From Liolophura sinensis (taxonomy: Eukaryota > Mollusca > Polyplacophora > Chitonida > Chitonidae), in assembly GCF_032854445.1 (NCBI RefSeq), contig NC_088295.1, forward strand, positions 66,879,249 through 66,943,248: a stretch of DNA of 64,000 bases. Direction: 5' to 3'. Shown here one piece after another: positions 34,052 to 47,200 of this stretch (the stretch's first letter is position 1; each line of letters opens with the position of its first letter). Both the position numbers and the translations under genes were made by a program. The notes beneath the pieces were generated by a model. The model saw only the letters and a program-made list of their open reading frames with translations. It searched no databases and was not told the DNA's origin.

Positions 34052-34494
34052 GTTGATTTTAAATGTCGAATTGAAGTAGCCGCATTGTGGAGCACGTTGT
34101 GTTACTGGTATTTCTTCTCAGTCGGGCACCCGAAGAAAACCAAGCGAGGGGGCTCCGTTCAGTCGCCTGCCTAAATAAATTCCTTGTGTACACTAAGGTC
34201 CTCATAAAGCTTGTATTTGCTTTCTTGGTTAAGTTTTTCTTTAAAATGCACAGCAAAACAGCGCAAAATCTCTTTTCATCTATTTATCTAACTTTTAGGA
34301 AATTCGTTAAGTAGACAGAAATTTTCGTTTAGAGTGGTCTGCCCCTGATTGTACTTTATTTTGGCGAGTAAGCCTAGCGCGGGGAGGATAGCTGTGTCCT
34401 ATCGAAGATGCGACTATTAGATTCAGTATCATACTGTCAACAGCTTGTGGAAGCTGTGCCTGGGTCCGTTTGGTGATCTGTCAAGCTGAATGAC
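34052..34494. promoter_or_regulatory. Shared divergent promoter region, SULT-A / acyl-CoA thioesterase
   Basis: 443 bp separate the two divergent start codons. This segment must hold both 5' untranslated regions and both core promoters unless there are further upstream exons. It is richer in CpG than its surroundings (for example 34,360-34,400). I see no TATA box. An in-frame TGA at 34,474 precedes the thioesterase Met and supports that start. Confidence 0.55.
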
Positions 34495-37400
34495 ATGCAA
34501 CACTTTAAATTTGCAAAGGTTGTCGGTGCGCCGCTGTTTACGTTTAACAGTTTTCAAGTACAGAGGGGCAGAAACTTGAGAACACGTAAGTTAAAGTGCA
34601 TCAGGTTGTGAATCCGAACGCACGTATTTGTATTGCCTATTGAATTAGACGTATCGTAAGACGAATTTTCTGACTCGAACTTCTAGCAGATGTTGTGACA
34701 AGTCTGGCGGCATGCCGTAGCTCTAGACAGAAGTGTCTCCATTTAAAAGGATTAGCACATTGTTAGTAGCCTATGTATGTCAAATGTATTAGTAGGCCTG
34801 TATATGACATTTTGTAATATCAGATGGAATGACACAGGCTTATGTCATGAGCTCCACTCCAGAGTTTCTGTCAATGATAACATGATACATGCATTTTTTT
34901 TGTGTTATTACCATAAATGCTGATTCGTGAAGAAGAGATTTGCAGCTTTTGATGCATGTTAAATTTCTGTCGTCAACCACTGATTTTATGGTACTTTCAT
35001 CTTGATCGAATGGAAGTTGGTTGAAGGCAACTTGAAGCGAAGACTGCAGTAGTAGAAGCCTACTGTGAATGATGGGCTGGTTTATTAAGCTGATAAATGT
35101 ACTGTAGTTATATATACAAAGAATGGTTATGGCTTAACGGCACATCGGCAGTGTAGTTACATATACATGTTCACCTTCAAATGGTTCTGAGGTATTTGTA
35201 TTTTATTAGCTTGGATGGCCAAAATACCATTTTCATCCAAGTAGTCTTTAATATCCACCTGAACTCCATAGATATTACTTTACATACAACCTGTTAAGCT
35301 GTCTCAATTCAGTTATGATTGAGTCCTCGTTTTAGGCCACTAGCCTGTGTTATGCAGCCACATGTTTGAATCCAGCTGGGGAAATTTATCAGGTCATAGA
35401 TGACCGCTGACAGACACTCTCCCAATTTAACTGCAGAATTTCTATCAGGAGGTTTATTAGGACCATGACGGAGGGAGGTGGTTTTCTCCAGGCTCTGCTC
35501 AGTGCCCTCTACAAATAAGTCCGACTGTGGTCATATAGATTACATATTTTTGACAGCAATGTGAAGCTCTGGGAAATCAACTGAAATAAATGAATGAATA
35601 AATGATTATGGCTTAATGCCATGTTCAGGAAGCATGTATAAAGCATATGTAGTTATAATGCAGACAAAAAGTTATACATATTTTAAAATCAAAGAAAACG
35701 TGATGTGAGGAATCACTGTCCAAAAAATTAGATTAATTTATTTTTTTAGAATTTTTTTTTCACTTTTTCTTTTGTTCTCTTCACTCTTTTAAATGCATTG
35801 AAATTTTTTACTCTATGGTGGTCTTTTCTGACCATATTGGGACCAGTGATGTGACATCAGGTTTTTGCTGCTTAACACGTATGGACTTCCAGGTTTCATG
35901 ATTCAAAATGCAAGCACATATGGATCTATAAAAGGCATTTGCCAAAAATGAACCATGAAACTATGTAAAGGAAAAAATATGGATATCAGTCAGTGTGATG
36001 TGATTGATATCCTCTAGTTCATTACAAACCACCATAGAATCTGCCAGTTTAAAACCATTTTACTCAGTTGGAAAAATTCAAAAGAAAGAAATCAAACTGC
36101 CTTTGTGTATTTTCCCTGGACAGTGTTTAATGGTCTATCTTCTGCTATATGCTTCATTTTAGTGCTTCCTTATTATTAATGATGTTTCTAAACAGAAAAT
36201 GTAATCTTTGTGGTCTGCCATTGCTGACATTTATGGCACAGTATGGAATCTTTTAATAAGTTGAAATTCAGCAAGAACTGCATGCAATTATACAGCTTCT
36301 AAGTGATCTGTACACACAGCTTTACAGACTGTTCAAATCTGTTAGCTCTGTGAAATCTCAGATTTGTCTAATTTGAGCAAAAAATATAAACATACTTTAT
36401 ATCAGACAGTAAACTTTCCGAACAAGTGAATTGCATGTAAGTTGACGTCTTGATCACCAAGTAGGTCTTATTGTTTCCCTGCAAGATGTACTTACTTCGC
36501 AAATTGCCATCAAAAATGAAAAATTTGCAGTTTTGCCCCACATTTGTAGGTCACATGACAGAAAACTAATACAGCTGTAAAGGTCAAAATTGCTGAGTGG
36601 AACAGACTATATATGTAGTGTATGTGTGCTGAAAATCTGTGAGCTGTCGTAATAAATACAGGATATACAGGGCTTTGACAAAGATCGATATACTGTATTT
36701 TGGCACATTTACAGGAGTATGTTATACAATGCATATACACTCTGTTCGTGACTAGGGTGACTGTAGAAATATTGTAAGTATGCCACCCAATGTAGTTTGA
36801 TGTCCTGATCATGAATAACCAACCAACTGCCTCAGTGACAAACGGTGTAAGGTCGCATTGAAAGTTTCAAAGCCTTGTATTTACGTATTGATTTTCAACC
36901 AATAACTTATGCTGTCATATGAAAGTTACAAGTGTAGAGAAAATGTGAAAATTTGAAGTGAAAATTGTGATTGCCTATTGGACTTTAGATATAAGATAGT
37001 AGGGGATCTAGTTACAGAATGATTTAAACACTAACCATCTCCCAGCTGTGTGGTGTGGCACAGATGTGTCCCGGGCAGTTGAACGGCAAAGATGATTGAC
37101 GTCAGGAGATTGGCATTAGGCAGATTGGTCTTATATCGCTCACGCCAGTCAGTCATGTAAGTGTTCGATCCCAGCTTACAGAAATTGTCAGGTGATTAAA
37201 TTTGTCTGATTTTAAATATTTTAAGTACGCTGCATGGCGTAGTTTGATGTTCTGATCACAAATCTGGTTGTTTTACTTTTCTGTAAAGCTGAAAGTGTCT
37301 TAGTGCAAAGGGCTATATGTGTACTGTATGTATACGGAAAATCATTGAAGTGTCTTCATAAATGCGGAAGTTGCAGTGCTTGAAAAATTATCCAAAGGTC

Positions 37401-40400
37401 GATTTACTATATTTGGCACAATGACGTCCCCATGTTATTTAATCCCTTTTAAATACATTTATGTTTAGGATGAATGTACGAATAGTGTAAGTATGCTTCC
37501 CGACGTATTTTAACATCCTGATAATGAATCTGGTGTTTTTTCTCTCCTATCAAATTGCGATAAAGCGCAATTTTCCACCATATTTAGGGGTCACGTCACA
37601 GAAAACTGTTACAGCTGTAAAACTGAAAATTACTGAGTGCAAAGCACTATACATGTACTCTGTGTAAGCTGAAAATCGTTGAGCTGTGTGAAAAAAAAGA
37701 GGACATGCACGCTTTTAAATATTGCTCACAGGTTGATTTACTCCATTTGGCCCATCTACAAACTGTACTATGATATACAGTGTACTTACAATGCACTAAT
37801 GACTCCGAAGGATGTAGGCTTTCTGATTAGTTGGTTATGTATCTATACATGGACACCATTGAGGTTACCTGAAGTGATCTACATAGGCCGGCAGTACCGG
37901 TTTGAACCCCAGCATCGCTGCTTTAGAAGCTATATTTTTTATGTTTTATGGTCATAACCAGAAAACTATACAAAAAGTATAAAAATATTTCTTCTAGTAT
38001 TTCTTACTAGACAGTGTGTTTATTTAAGCATTTGGAGCAGTTTTTAGATTTGACCTACTTCTAAGCTAATTTCATTGGTCAGTTACAGCACAACTTGCAT
38101 ACCAAACAAAAGGTATAGCTAAAACAGGTACAGCAAACCACATAAACTTGCAAGTGAAATTTTGATCATCAGCTGATTTATGGAAAAAGTTGGTTTAAGC
38201 TTAATAAAATTCACAATGGCTGCTAAATCACGCACCAGGCCAAACAGTACAAAACGTCAAAAGCTGCTTCATATGTTGGCTATTAAAAATGCCAAGTTTG
38301 TTTTCTCTACCTTTTACCGGTTTGGGAGGTATTGCAATTTTACAAGCTTACTATGAACAAAATAACAAGCTTTTAAACGCATTTTACTGGCAAAACTATC
38401 AGTCGCAGCTGTGCGGTCCTACCAGTCAAAAATGAAGATATGTCGTTGATCTGTCTAGCAAACAATTTTCAGCTTCAGGGCTATTATTTGAAAAATGACA
38501 CTGAAATGAGCTATAATTGCAATTTAAAGAAAAACCATGCATCATAGGAAAAAACCATGGTTGTATTTAGCAGGCAAACTACATCTAATTGCTATCTTAT
38601 TTTTGTAAAATTCATCCACAGGTCATCACCTGACTAAAAAGACCAATAGCGAGCTTCCACATTTCGTAACTGATTTGCATAACATTTTCAATCCTGATAC
38701 CCCTAGTAGTCTTGTACATGCATATCAATTTTCTATGCAATCGGATCAGCGGTTCTGGAGAAGAAGTTTTGTTTACATTTCCGTACCGCTCCAATATGGT
38801 GGAAAAGTGGGTCCCAGGTGGGTAAAGTTTTATGCTCCAGCAGGTAGCCCGAGCAATTTTGTAATGAACATGTCTAGAAAATTAACAGCTACAATATGCA
38901 GTTTTCTCGCAAAACGAAAAAAAAACAGTTGTCAGAGAAGAAGAAAAATAATCTTGCAAGCTTGGAAACCTAACAAGCAAAGCTTGGAAACCGAATAAAG
39001 CTATTTTATTGAATTGGTATCTTAATAGAATCATATCCTTGTAGGACTGCTGTCTTGGGTAATGTCATGGAACTGCCCTCAGAGGAGAGACATGGTGTCA
39101 TTAACGGCTGATAAACCAGATGACCTTATTGACAATCCAGTACAGTTGACAGTGTCAGGTCTGAAGGCAGGGCAAAGGGTCACATGTCATGCCAGCGTGG
39201 AAGAGAACAAGAAGAGATTCAGCTCCCATGCCCATTTTCTGGCTAATCATTCAGGGGAGGTAAATCTGGAAAGCTCTGCTTCGTTGGGTGGCTCCTACAC
39301 AGGTAAACATTAACAGAGCAGATGTTACGGGCTAAAAACGGTACTAACCCCCAGTCTGAAAAATATATTGACTTGTATCATTCTTTCAATTAACTGACTT
39401 TTTCATTAACTGACTCATCTGGAAAGAAATGTTCTGGAAAGAAAAATAATAACAATTAAATGTTATCGTACTTATTAAAGTATACAACAATAACATATCA
39501 ACATATGTCCTGTCTGATCGCTCATATTAAAACAAAATAAACACATTGGCTGTTATTCCTGGGTCCCAATTTTTTTATACACCTTTTATACAATTTTTAT
39601 CATCTTTTGAAATAGAAAAAAAATACTAAGCAATGTTTTATGATGAGGTGATCGGCGAATTGTTGCTGCCACTTTGTGAACAAATTTATGCAAATTCTCT
39701 CGGTGAAGTCTGGCACTGTTTAGCCCTGTTACCTTTGGAACATATGAAGCATACATTGTTTTTTATCCATTCTTCTCTTAGAATCTGACGTAGGGGATTC
39801 TCTGACAATGCTATAAGACAGCCCAGAAGTTGAAGATCCCATGATCACACCTGCGTGGGCGAAGCCTATGTTTGTGGCTCCTTCAGTTGTATAGAAAAAA
39901 CATCATGTAAACTCTACAGAATTTGACCACCTGGAAAGCTGAAAACTATACAAATCAACTGAATACACTATTGCTGATGGTGATTGAAAAATTAAAGGAC
40001 AATTTTCTTTACCCACGTTGACCGTTACTATGGAGATCATTTGACCTCTAGCTCTTCGGCCGTCTTACAGAATGCTGTGTTCTCCAGGAAGATGCTCATC
40101 CCTTGAGTTTATCAGTGAGGGCCTCTGTTCAAATCTAGCTCTTGCTGGATCAACTCTTCATCTTTAAGTCGGTAGAATTGTCAGGTAGACTCTCCATGAA
40201 GATTCCTGACATCCATAAATCTGCTGAAACATGAATTATTCTTGATTGTTACATAAACATGAACATATGAATCAAGGCAAACATGACACAGTGAAGTGTC
40301 TAAATCTCACCAGAATGAGCTGACAGCTTTGCGTTAAAAATATAAACTGTACACTTCTGACAATCCAGTAAGTACGTGTAAACAAAATATGCATGGATGA

Positions 40401-41138
40401 GTAGATGATGTGTTCCTACTTGTGGCCTAGTGAGCAGCATGTTTGAACAGCACAATGACTCCGGAGCCTCTGACTAATGTGATCAGTGTGAGTTCAAGCC
40501 CAGCTCATTGTGTCTTCCTCTCTGAGCATAAGTCGGAAGGTCTTCAGCAACCTGCAAATGGTTGTGGCTTTTTATCAGTCTGCGTGGTTTCCTTCCACCA
40601 TAATGCTGGCCGCTGCTGTATATGTGAAAACCCCAGACAAATAAATAAATAAATAAATATATATGTATGTGTCATAGGAGTAAATTTGTTCATGTTTCTA
40701 AGGGGTTGATGGCATGGGATTATTTTGGAGCATGTCTCAGAGCCCTGGTCAGCAGTCTGGGTTACGGCTAGCTAAGAAGGATGTGACCACTCCTCTGGTT
40801 ATCCACCTCTCCTTGTACGATGGCCACCAGACAGCTGCTGACCTCTATGGTACTGACCAACTCCAGCCTCTGGCCATGCAGACGATTAACAGATGGTACC
40901 TTAGTCACGATGTCACTCGATCAGAAGTCCGTCATGGAAACATCCGAGGAACACTGTTCACTCCAGCAGGTTAGGGATAAGGTGGAAGCTGTGTGGGGTA
41001 TTGGAGTATACCTACTGAACTGTCATTACATAGATACTTATATATCAGTGATGACTGTAAATACTGTTTACTATTTTTACTATTCTTTTTATTCTGTTCA
41101 CATCAAACTAGTAAAACCATTATCATGTTTATCTTCTA

Positions 41139-41202
<64 letters not shown>

Positions 41203-44200
41203 TTATATAGTATATATAGTATATAATATACACCACTAAATGGAAGAAACGAAAATACAGCCAATGTGTTATTTATTCATTTGTACTTTGCAGAAACACT
41301 ATTCCATGATCTATAGTGGTGTCTCAAGTTCATTGTGAGTAGTCTAAGTTAATTGGTAAGAGTTACATGTAACATTTAACATGTAATTTGCCGTGAACAT
41401 GCAGGTTTCTTCACTGTTCCAGGTACTGGGCCTTTCAAAGGTGTCATTGATATGTTTGGTACAGCTGGGGGTATCATGGAATTCAGAGCAGCTTTGTTAG
41501 CATCCAGGGGCTTCATTGTGTTGTCTCTACCATACTTCAACTACCAGGACCTGCCCAAGTCCCTCGTAGATGTGGACTTCTCCTACTTCCTGGTAATTAT
41601 TATCTCTGCCAAGGATTTATTTTTTAAAATTTATTTATTTATTAAAATATTTCACCAAGGCGGCCGGCATTATGGTGGGAGGAAAGCCGGCTGAGCCGGG
41701 GGGAAATCTGCACCAAGCAGGAGGGAAATCTGCACCAAGCAGGAGGGAAATCTGCACCAAGCAGGGGGGAAATCTGCACCAAGCAGGAGGGAAATCTGCA
41801 CCAAGCAGGAGGGAAATCTACGCCAAGCAGGGGGGAAATCTGCACCCAAGCAGGTTATGGTTTTCCATCACATATTTGTCCATCTGTTAGCAACTTTATG
41901 CAAGAAGTTATGAATGTATTTTGATGAAAACATGTGCCCGTCCTTTCAGTTTTTCAGGGGAATCTGAATCTGGGATGCAGGGAATGCAGTGACTTTCAAA
42001 TTATATCTTTGTATAATTCAAGACTTTATTTGTTTAATATACATGTATATTCTATCATTCATAGAATAGTATGTTGAAAGGTCTCAGCAACCTGCGGATT
42101 GTCATGGGTTTCCCCCAGACTTTGCCCAGTTTCCTCTCACCATAATGCTGGCTGCCATTGTATGAGTGAAATATTTTTAGTATGCTGTAAAACCCCAATC
42201 AAATAAATAAATAAACATATCAAATAGTAATGCTCATATTTGTATGTGTGTGAAGAAACAAATGTAGCAGGGACTAGTCACTTTCAAATTAGTTGTATGT
42301 TTGGAGTTATCTCCCTGTATAATCCAACATTTTTTCATTTGGGTAATATACTTTCCATCAGTCATAATCTGCTGCAGAAATTCAAATTGTGGTGCTCTTA
42401 CTTGTGAGTGTGGAAGGGAGGAATGAAAATATTATACAGAATAAGAAACTCTTTGGTCGCTAAAATTAAAAATACTAGTAGTCCAGCCGTATCATGTGAC
42501 TAGTCAAAAATGTCAGGAAACTTTTGTTTACATTAAATTACCGATCAGCTGACCCGCCCTGTTTTGGATGTACAAAGATGACACCATTTTCCATCAGGAA
42601 CTTCTTCAGTTCACACACATTTAACTTCTCCATTGTCTCCATTGTTTTAGGCACCCATTTTATTGTAAATGTAATCAAAAATAGTTGCCAAACCTTTCTT
42701 AGAGGCCACATGATGCAGTAGAACTTTTTACCTTCAGTGACAAAAGAGTGCAATCTTGAATCTCCCACTGTTGAGATAATAATAGGTAATGCCAGTCACC
42801 TAATGACTCTGCCCTTTCAATAAATGATCAACTCATTTTGATGATTGGGCAATGGACTGACAACACTGTCACCTTTCATCTTAGACTCAGTCTAGTCTTT
42901 CAAAACAAGTCTCTGTTTTATCACTCAGTGATAGACTGGTACTGATGGCTTGATGGTGTACTCAATCCAGTCATTCAGTTCAAGACATTTGGTTTTCTTC
43001 CTCAGGAAGCAGTGAACTGGTTCTCTGCGCTGCCCAAGGTTCACCCAGGAGGTGTTGGAGTTGTGGGTGTGTCCATGGGTGGGGAGATCGGGCTGTGGAT
43101 GGCTGTGCATTGTCCACAGGTAAGAACACCAACAAGACTTTTAAAGTGAGAGTTTGAACTTTAACAAGAATTTTGTAATAATGCCATGAAGGATTAAAAC
43201 AGTTCTCTGTAATAAACTAAAAATTACTATTTACAATTTAAGTTCTACATAAACTTTTTTGAAGTTAGGACAAAGTTTCAATCAAGTAGAAGACAGTTTT
43301 ATGGTCGTAGGGCCACGACTTACATGTAGGTTTGATTTCGAATTCTATTGGAGGAACTGTGTGCTGTAAGTTTTAGCAAATATAACTCTTGCATGTGAAG
43401 CATTATTGTTTTCTGTGATACATTTAAGGGGCTAGATTTCACTACATGCTTGTTTTTGTGAATAACTAAATATATATGTACATGTATATAAAATACATAC
43501 ACCAGCCAGAGTAGTAAAGTTTTACATTACATTCTTGTCCAAGTCATTTCGCATATATTTGTAACCTGCACAAAGTGCTGTATGTATCGAACTCAAGTTT
43601 TGTGTCCACGTGGAGAATATTAATGACCTGAGCAGGGGGTGTTGGGGGGTGTGGAGGGGGGGGGGGGGGCAACGGCATGAGAGGCATGTTCCATCGGTGG
43701 TACTCTGTGTGCTTTATATACATTATACCGGAAATTACAAAATTCACGACTTTTGTACTTCTCCTGCTGGCAAGCTCTTTGGTTGCTTTGCCAAATCCAA
43801 GTTGTTCTATCAACTACAAGTCATGTTTGTGTGACATTGCGTAGCTGTGCTTTGTTTTCCCTTGCAGATATCAGCCGTTGTTAATATCAGTGGAAACCCC
43901 TTCCTGGGCTTATATCCCCTCAAGTTTGGGTCCAAAGAACTACCTGGTGTGGGGTAGGTCGATAAAACAAGTTATATCTGTGCTGTCATTATGATAACTC
44001 GGGTATGCTTTGAATGCACATGTGAAAAGGGTTTAGAGAATGTTGAACTGAAAGCAAAACACTTAATTTTTTTGCCTTTCTTTCTAAAGCATGTAAATGG
44101 CTTTTTGTCTGTTCAACCATTTTGTTTAACCACTAATATGTCATTCTCTTAGTGAATGACAAATGTTTCATCTAAATCATGAATTGCCCTTCTTGTCTGT

Positions 44201-47200
44201 CATCAGGTATGACTTTTCCAAGCTGACATCATCAGAGGAGGGAATGGCTTTTCGACCAGGACTGCCAACAGTATTAACAGACAAAAGCTTCTATGCACCT
44301 GTGAGTTTTTGTTACAACAAACACAAATTAACATATTGTCTTGCGCACAGGTAAAACCATTATGTGAATGGTCACAACTGAAAGACAGACACAGACAAAT
44401 GGAAACAGCAACTTATAGAGCTTCTTGTCTCAATTAAAAATCCGGTGCTCCCTTTCGTTTGAACCTACAGCATCCTATCTAAAATACTACACAACGACTT
44501 TTAATTCATGCCTTGTAGTTTGTGTACGTCAACAGATTGCCATAATCTGACCCATTGGGAAACTGAAAATGTGATATCCAGACAGTGCTATCAAGACCCT
44601 AATGGTGGAAGAATGAGTGCACTCTCATTTGAATACACACTCTATGAACTGTTTAGTAAATGCGTGTAAATACAATCTTATGATGAAATAAATCTGTTTC
44701 AGTTTGTTTATTGTATACATTAATTCATTAAGAGCAAAGTGTATCCTTCAGTCATCTCATCCTCTAATCATGAAGGTATATATACATACAAATTTATACC
44801 TGCAACCTCTATAAATCAAGAAACCAAAGTTTATCTCTATTGGTAATGTTGTGGTAACTCCATTTTTTAGATGTGCTGAAAGCTCTGTAAATTTACAATT
44901 GATTTCAGTTGATATTAGTGTATCCCCTTCAGCAATCTACATGTCCATACAAAGTGCTAATGGAGTTAGGGAATAACAACCACATCAACCCTGTGCAGCC
45001 TCCTTTTACATATGGTTTGATATTTTTTCAGCCTCAAAAGTGTGGGGCCCAAGAGGTGATACACTTAGCAGACAACAGACACATGAGCGCTGTGGAACTT
45101 CAGTAAACTCACACTTGATTTGCTATTATTTTTATCAGATTCAGAAGTCAAAAGCCAAAGTGTTGATACAGTTTGGAGATGATGACCAAATGAACCCTGT
45201 GGAGCCTCAATACAACTACCTAGAGTGGTTACCTGAGAGTAAACGAGAGGACGTAGAACTGTGTGTGTACCCTCAGACAGGTCATCTTATAGAGCCTTCG
45301 TACAGCCCATTCTGCAGGGCTTCCTTCCACATACTCGTCAGTAAGTTTGGGTAGGGGATGTAAACCTGTGTGTGTACCCTCAGACAGGTCACCTTAGAGA
45401 GCCTCTGTACAGCCCATTCTGCAGGGCCTCATTCCACATACTCGTCAGTAAGTTTGGGTAGGGAATGTAAAGCTGTGTGTGTACCCTCAGACAGGTCACC
45501 TTATAGAGCCTCCGTACAGCCCATTCTGCAGGGCCTCCTTCCACATACTCGTCAGTAAGTTTGGGTAGGGGATGTAAAGCTGTGTGTGTACCCTCAGACA
45601 GGTCACCTTAGAGAGCCTCTGTACAGCCCATTCTGCAGGGCCTCCTTCCACATACTCGTCAGTAAGTTTGGGTAGGGAATGTAAAGCTGTGTGTGTACCC
45701 TCAGACAGGTCACCTTAGAGAGCCTCTGTACAGCCCATTCTGCAGGGTCTCCTTCCACATACTCGTCAGTAAGTTTGGGTAGGGGATGTAAAGCTGTGTG
45801 TGTAACCTCAGACAGGTCACCTTAGAGAGCCTCTGTACAGCCCATTCTGCAGGGCCTCATTCCACATACTCGTCAGTAAGTTTGGGTAGGGGATGTAAAG
45901 CTGTGTGTGTACCCTCAGACAGGTCACCTTAGAGAGCCTCCGTACAGCCCATTCTGCAGGGCCTCCTTCCACATACTCGTCAGTAAGTTTGGGTAGGGAA
46001 TGTAAAGCTGTGTGTGTACCCTCAGACAGGTCACCTTAGAGAGCCTCCGAATAGCCCATTCTGCAGGGCCTACTTCCACATACTCGTCAGTAAGTTTGGG
46101 TAGGGGATGTAAACCTGTGTGTGTACCCTCAGACAGGTCACCTTAGAGAGCCTCCGTACAGCCCATTCTGCAGGGCCTCCTTCCACATACTCGTCAGTAA
46201 GTTTGGGTAGGGAATGTAAAGCTGTGTGTGTACCCTAAGACAGGTCACCTTAGAGAGCCTCCGTACAGCCCATTCTGCAGGGCCTCCTTCCACATACTCG
46301 TCAGTAAGTTTGGGTAGGGAATGTAAAGCTGTGTGTGTACCCTCAGACAGGTCACCTTAGAGAGCCTCCGTACAGCCCATTCTGCAGGGCCTCATTCCAC
46401 ATACTCGTCAGTAAGTTTGGGTAGGGGATGTAAAGCTGTGTGTGTAACCTCAGACAGGTCACCTTAGAGAGCCTCCGTACAGCCCATTCTGCAGGGCCTC
46501 CTTCCACATACTCGTCAGTAAGTTTGGGTAGGGAATGTAAAGCTGTGTGTGTACCCTCAGACAGGTCACCTTATAGCGCCTCTGTACAGCCCATTCTGCA
46601 GGGCCTCCTTCCACATACTCTTCAGTACGTTTGAGGACGGAATGCAGAACTTCTTGTGTAGCTTACCCTCAGACAGATTACCCTGTATAGCTTCCATTGC
46701 TCTCCTACTGTATGTGGGAAGGTCTTCCAGCAACCTGCAGATGGTTGTGGGTATCCCCCGGGCTCTGCCCGGTTTCCTAGCTCTCACCATAATACTCGCA
46801 GCTGTCATATAAGTGAAATATTCTTGAGTAAGGGATAAACTACCAATCAGATGAATAAATAAATTTATAGTCTCCGTACAGCCCATTTTGCAGTAAGTTT
46901 AGGAGAAATGGTGATGGCGGAAGAAAATAAATTGATAATCAGATGGCAGGGTTGCCTTGGTCATAGAAAAACTGGAATAGTCATTAGTAAATGTTACAGC
47001 CAGGATTTAGAGACACTCTCTAGTCTGTCTTAATCCCAGGTTACAGTCCTAAATTGTCAGTAATGTTCTTAATGTTTTTTCACTGAGTAAGCATATGTGT
47101 ATATTCTCTTGTGGGCTATGTAATGTACTAATGTTACAACCATGGGTGGAATTTTTTTTTTTATTTTTTGTGTGTGTGTGTGTGTTTATCTAGTCTGATG

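Noticed and set aside
38675-38998. 107-aa basic open frame upstream of thioesterase exon 2
   Set aside because: No similarity I recognise. It does not splice in frame to exon 2 better than the 34,495 exon, and its lysine-rich end comes from A-rich DNA.
39062-39094. 39,062 as the thioesterase start codon
   Set aside because: The exon has a good acceptor at 39,044 and is open upstream of this Met. The 34,495 exon joins in phase and gives the leader expected of an ACOT2-like protein. Either internal Met (39,062 or 39,092) could still serve a shorter, cytosolic form.
41642-41890. Open frames on both strands with repeated 'PPAWCRFPSCLVQIS' or 'GGNLHQAGGKSAPS' peptides
   Set aside because: They are translations of the 22-bp array (66 bp = three units, so any frame stays open). 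Not a protein.
45360-46810. Open frames repeating 'CVPSDRSPYRAS' and 'YSPFCRASFHILV'
   Set aside because: Out-of-frame or partial translations of the 107-bp array; the only coding copy is the true exon 8.
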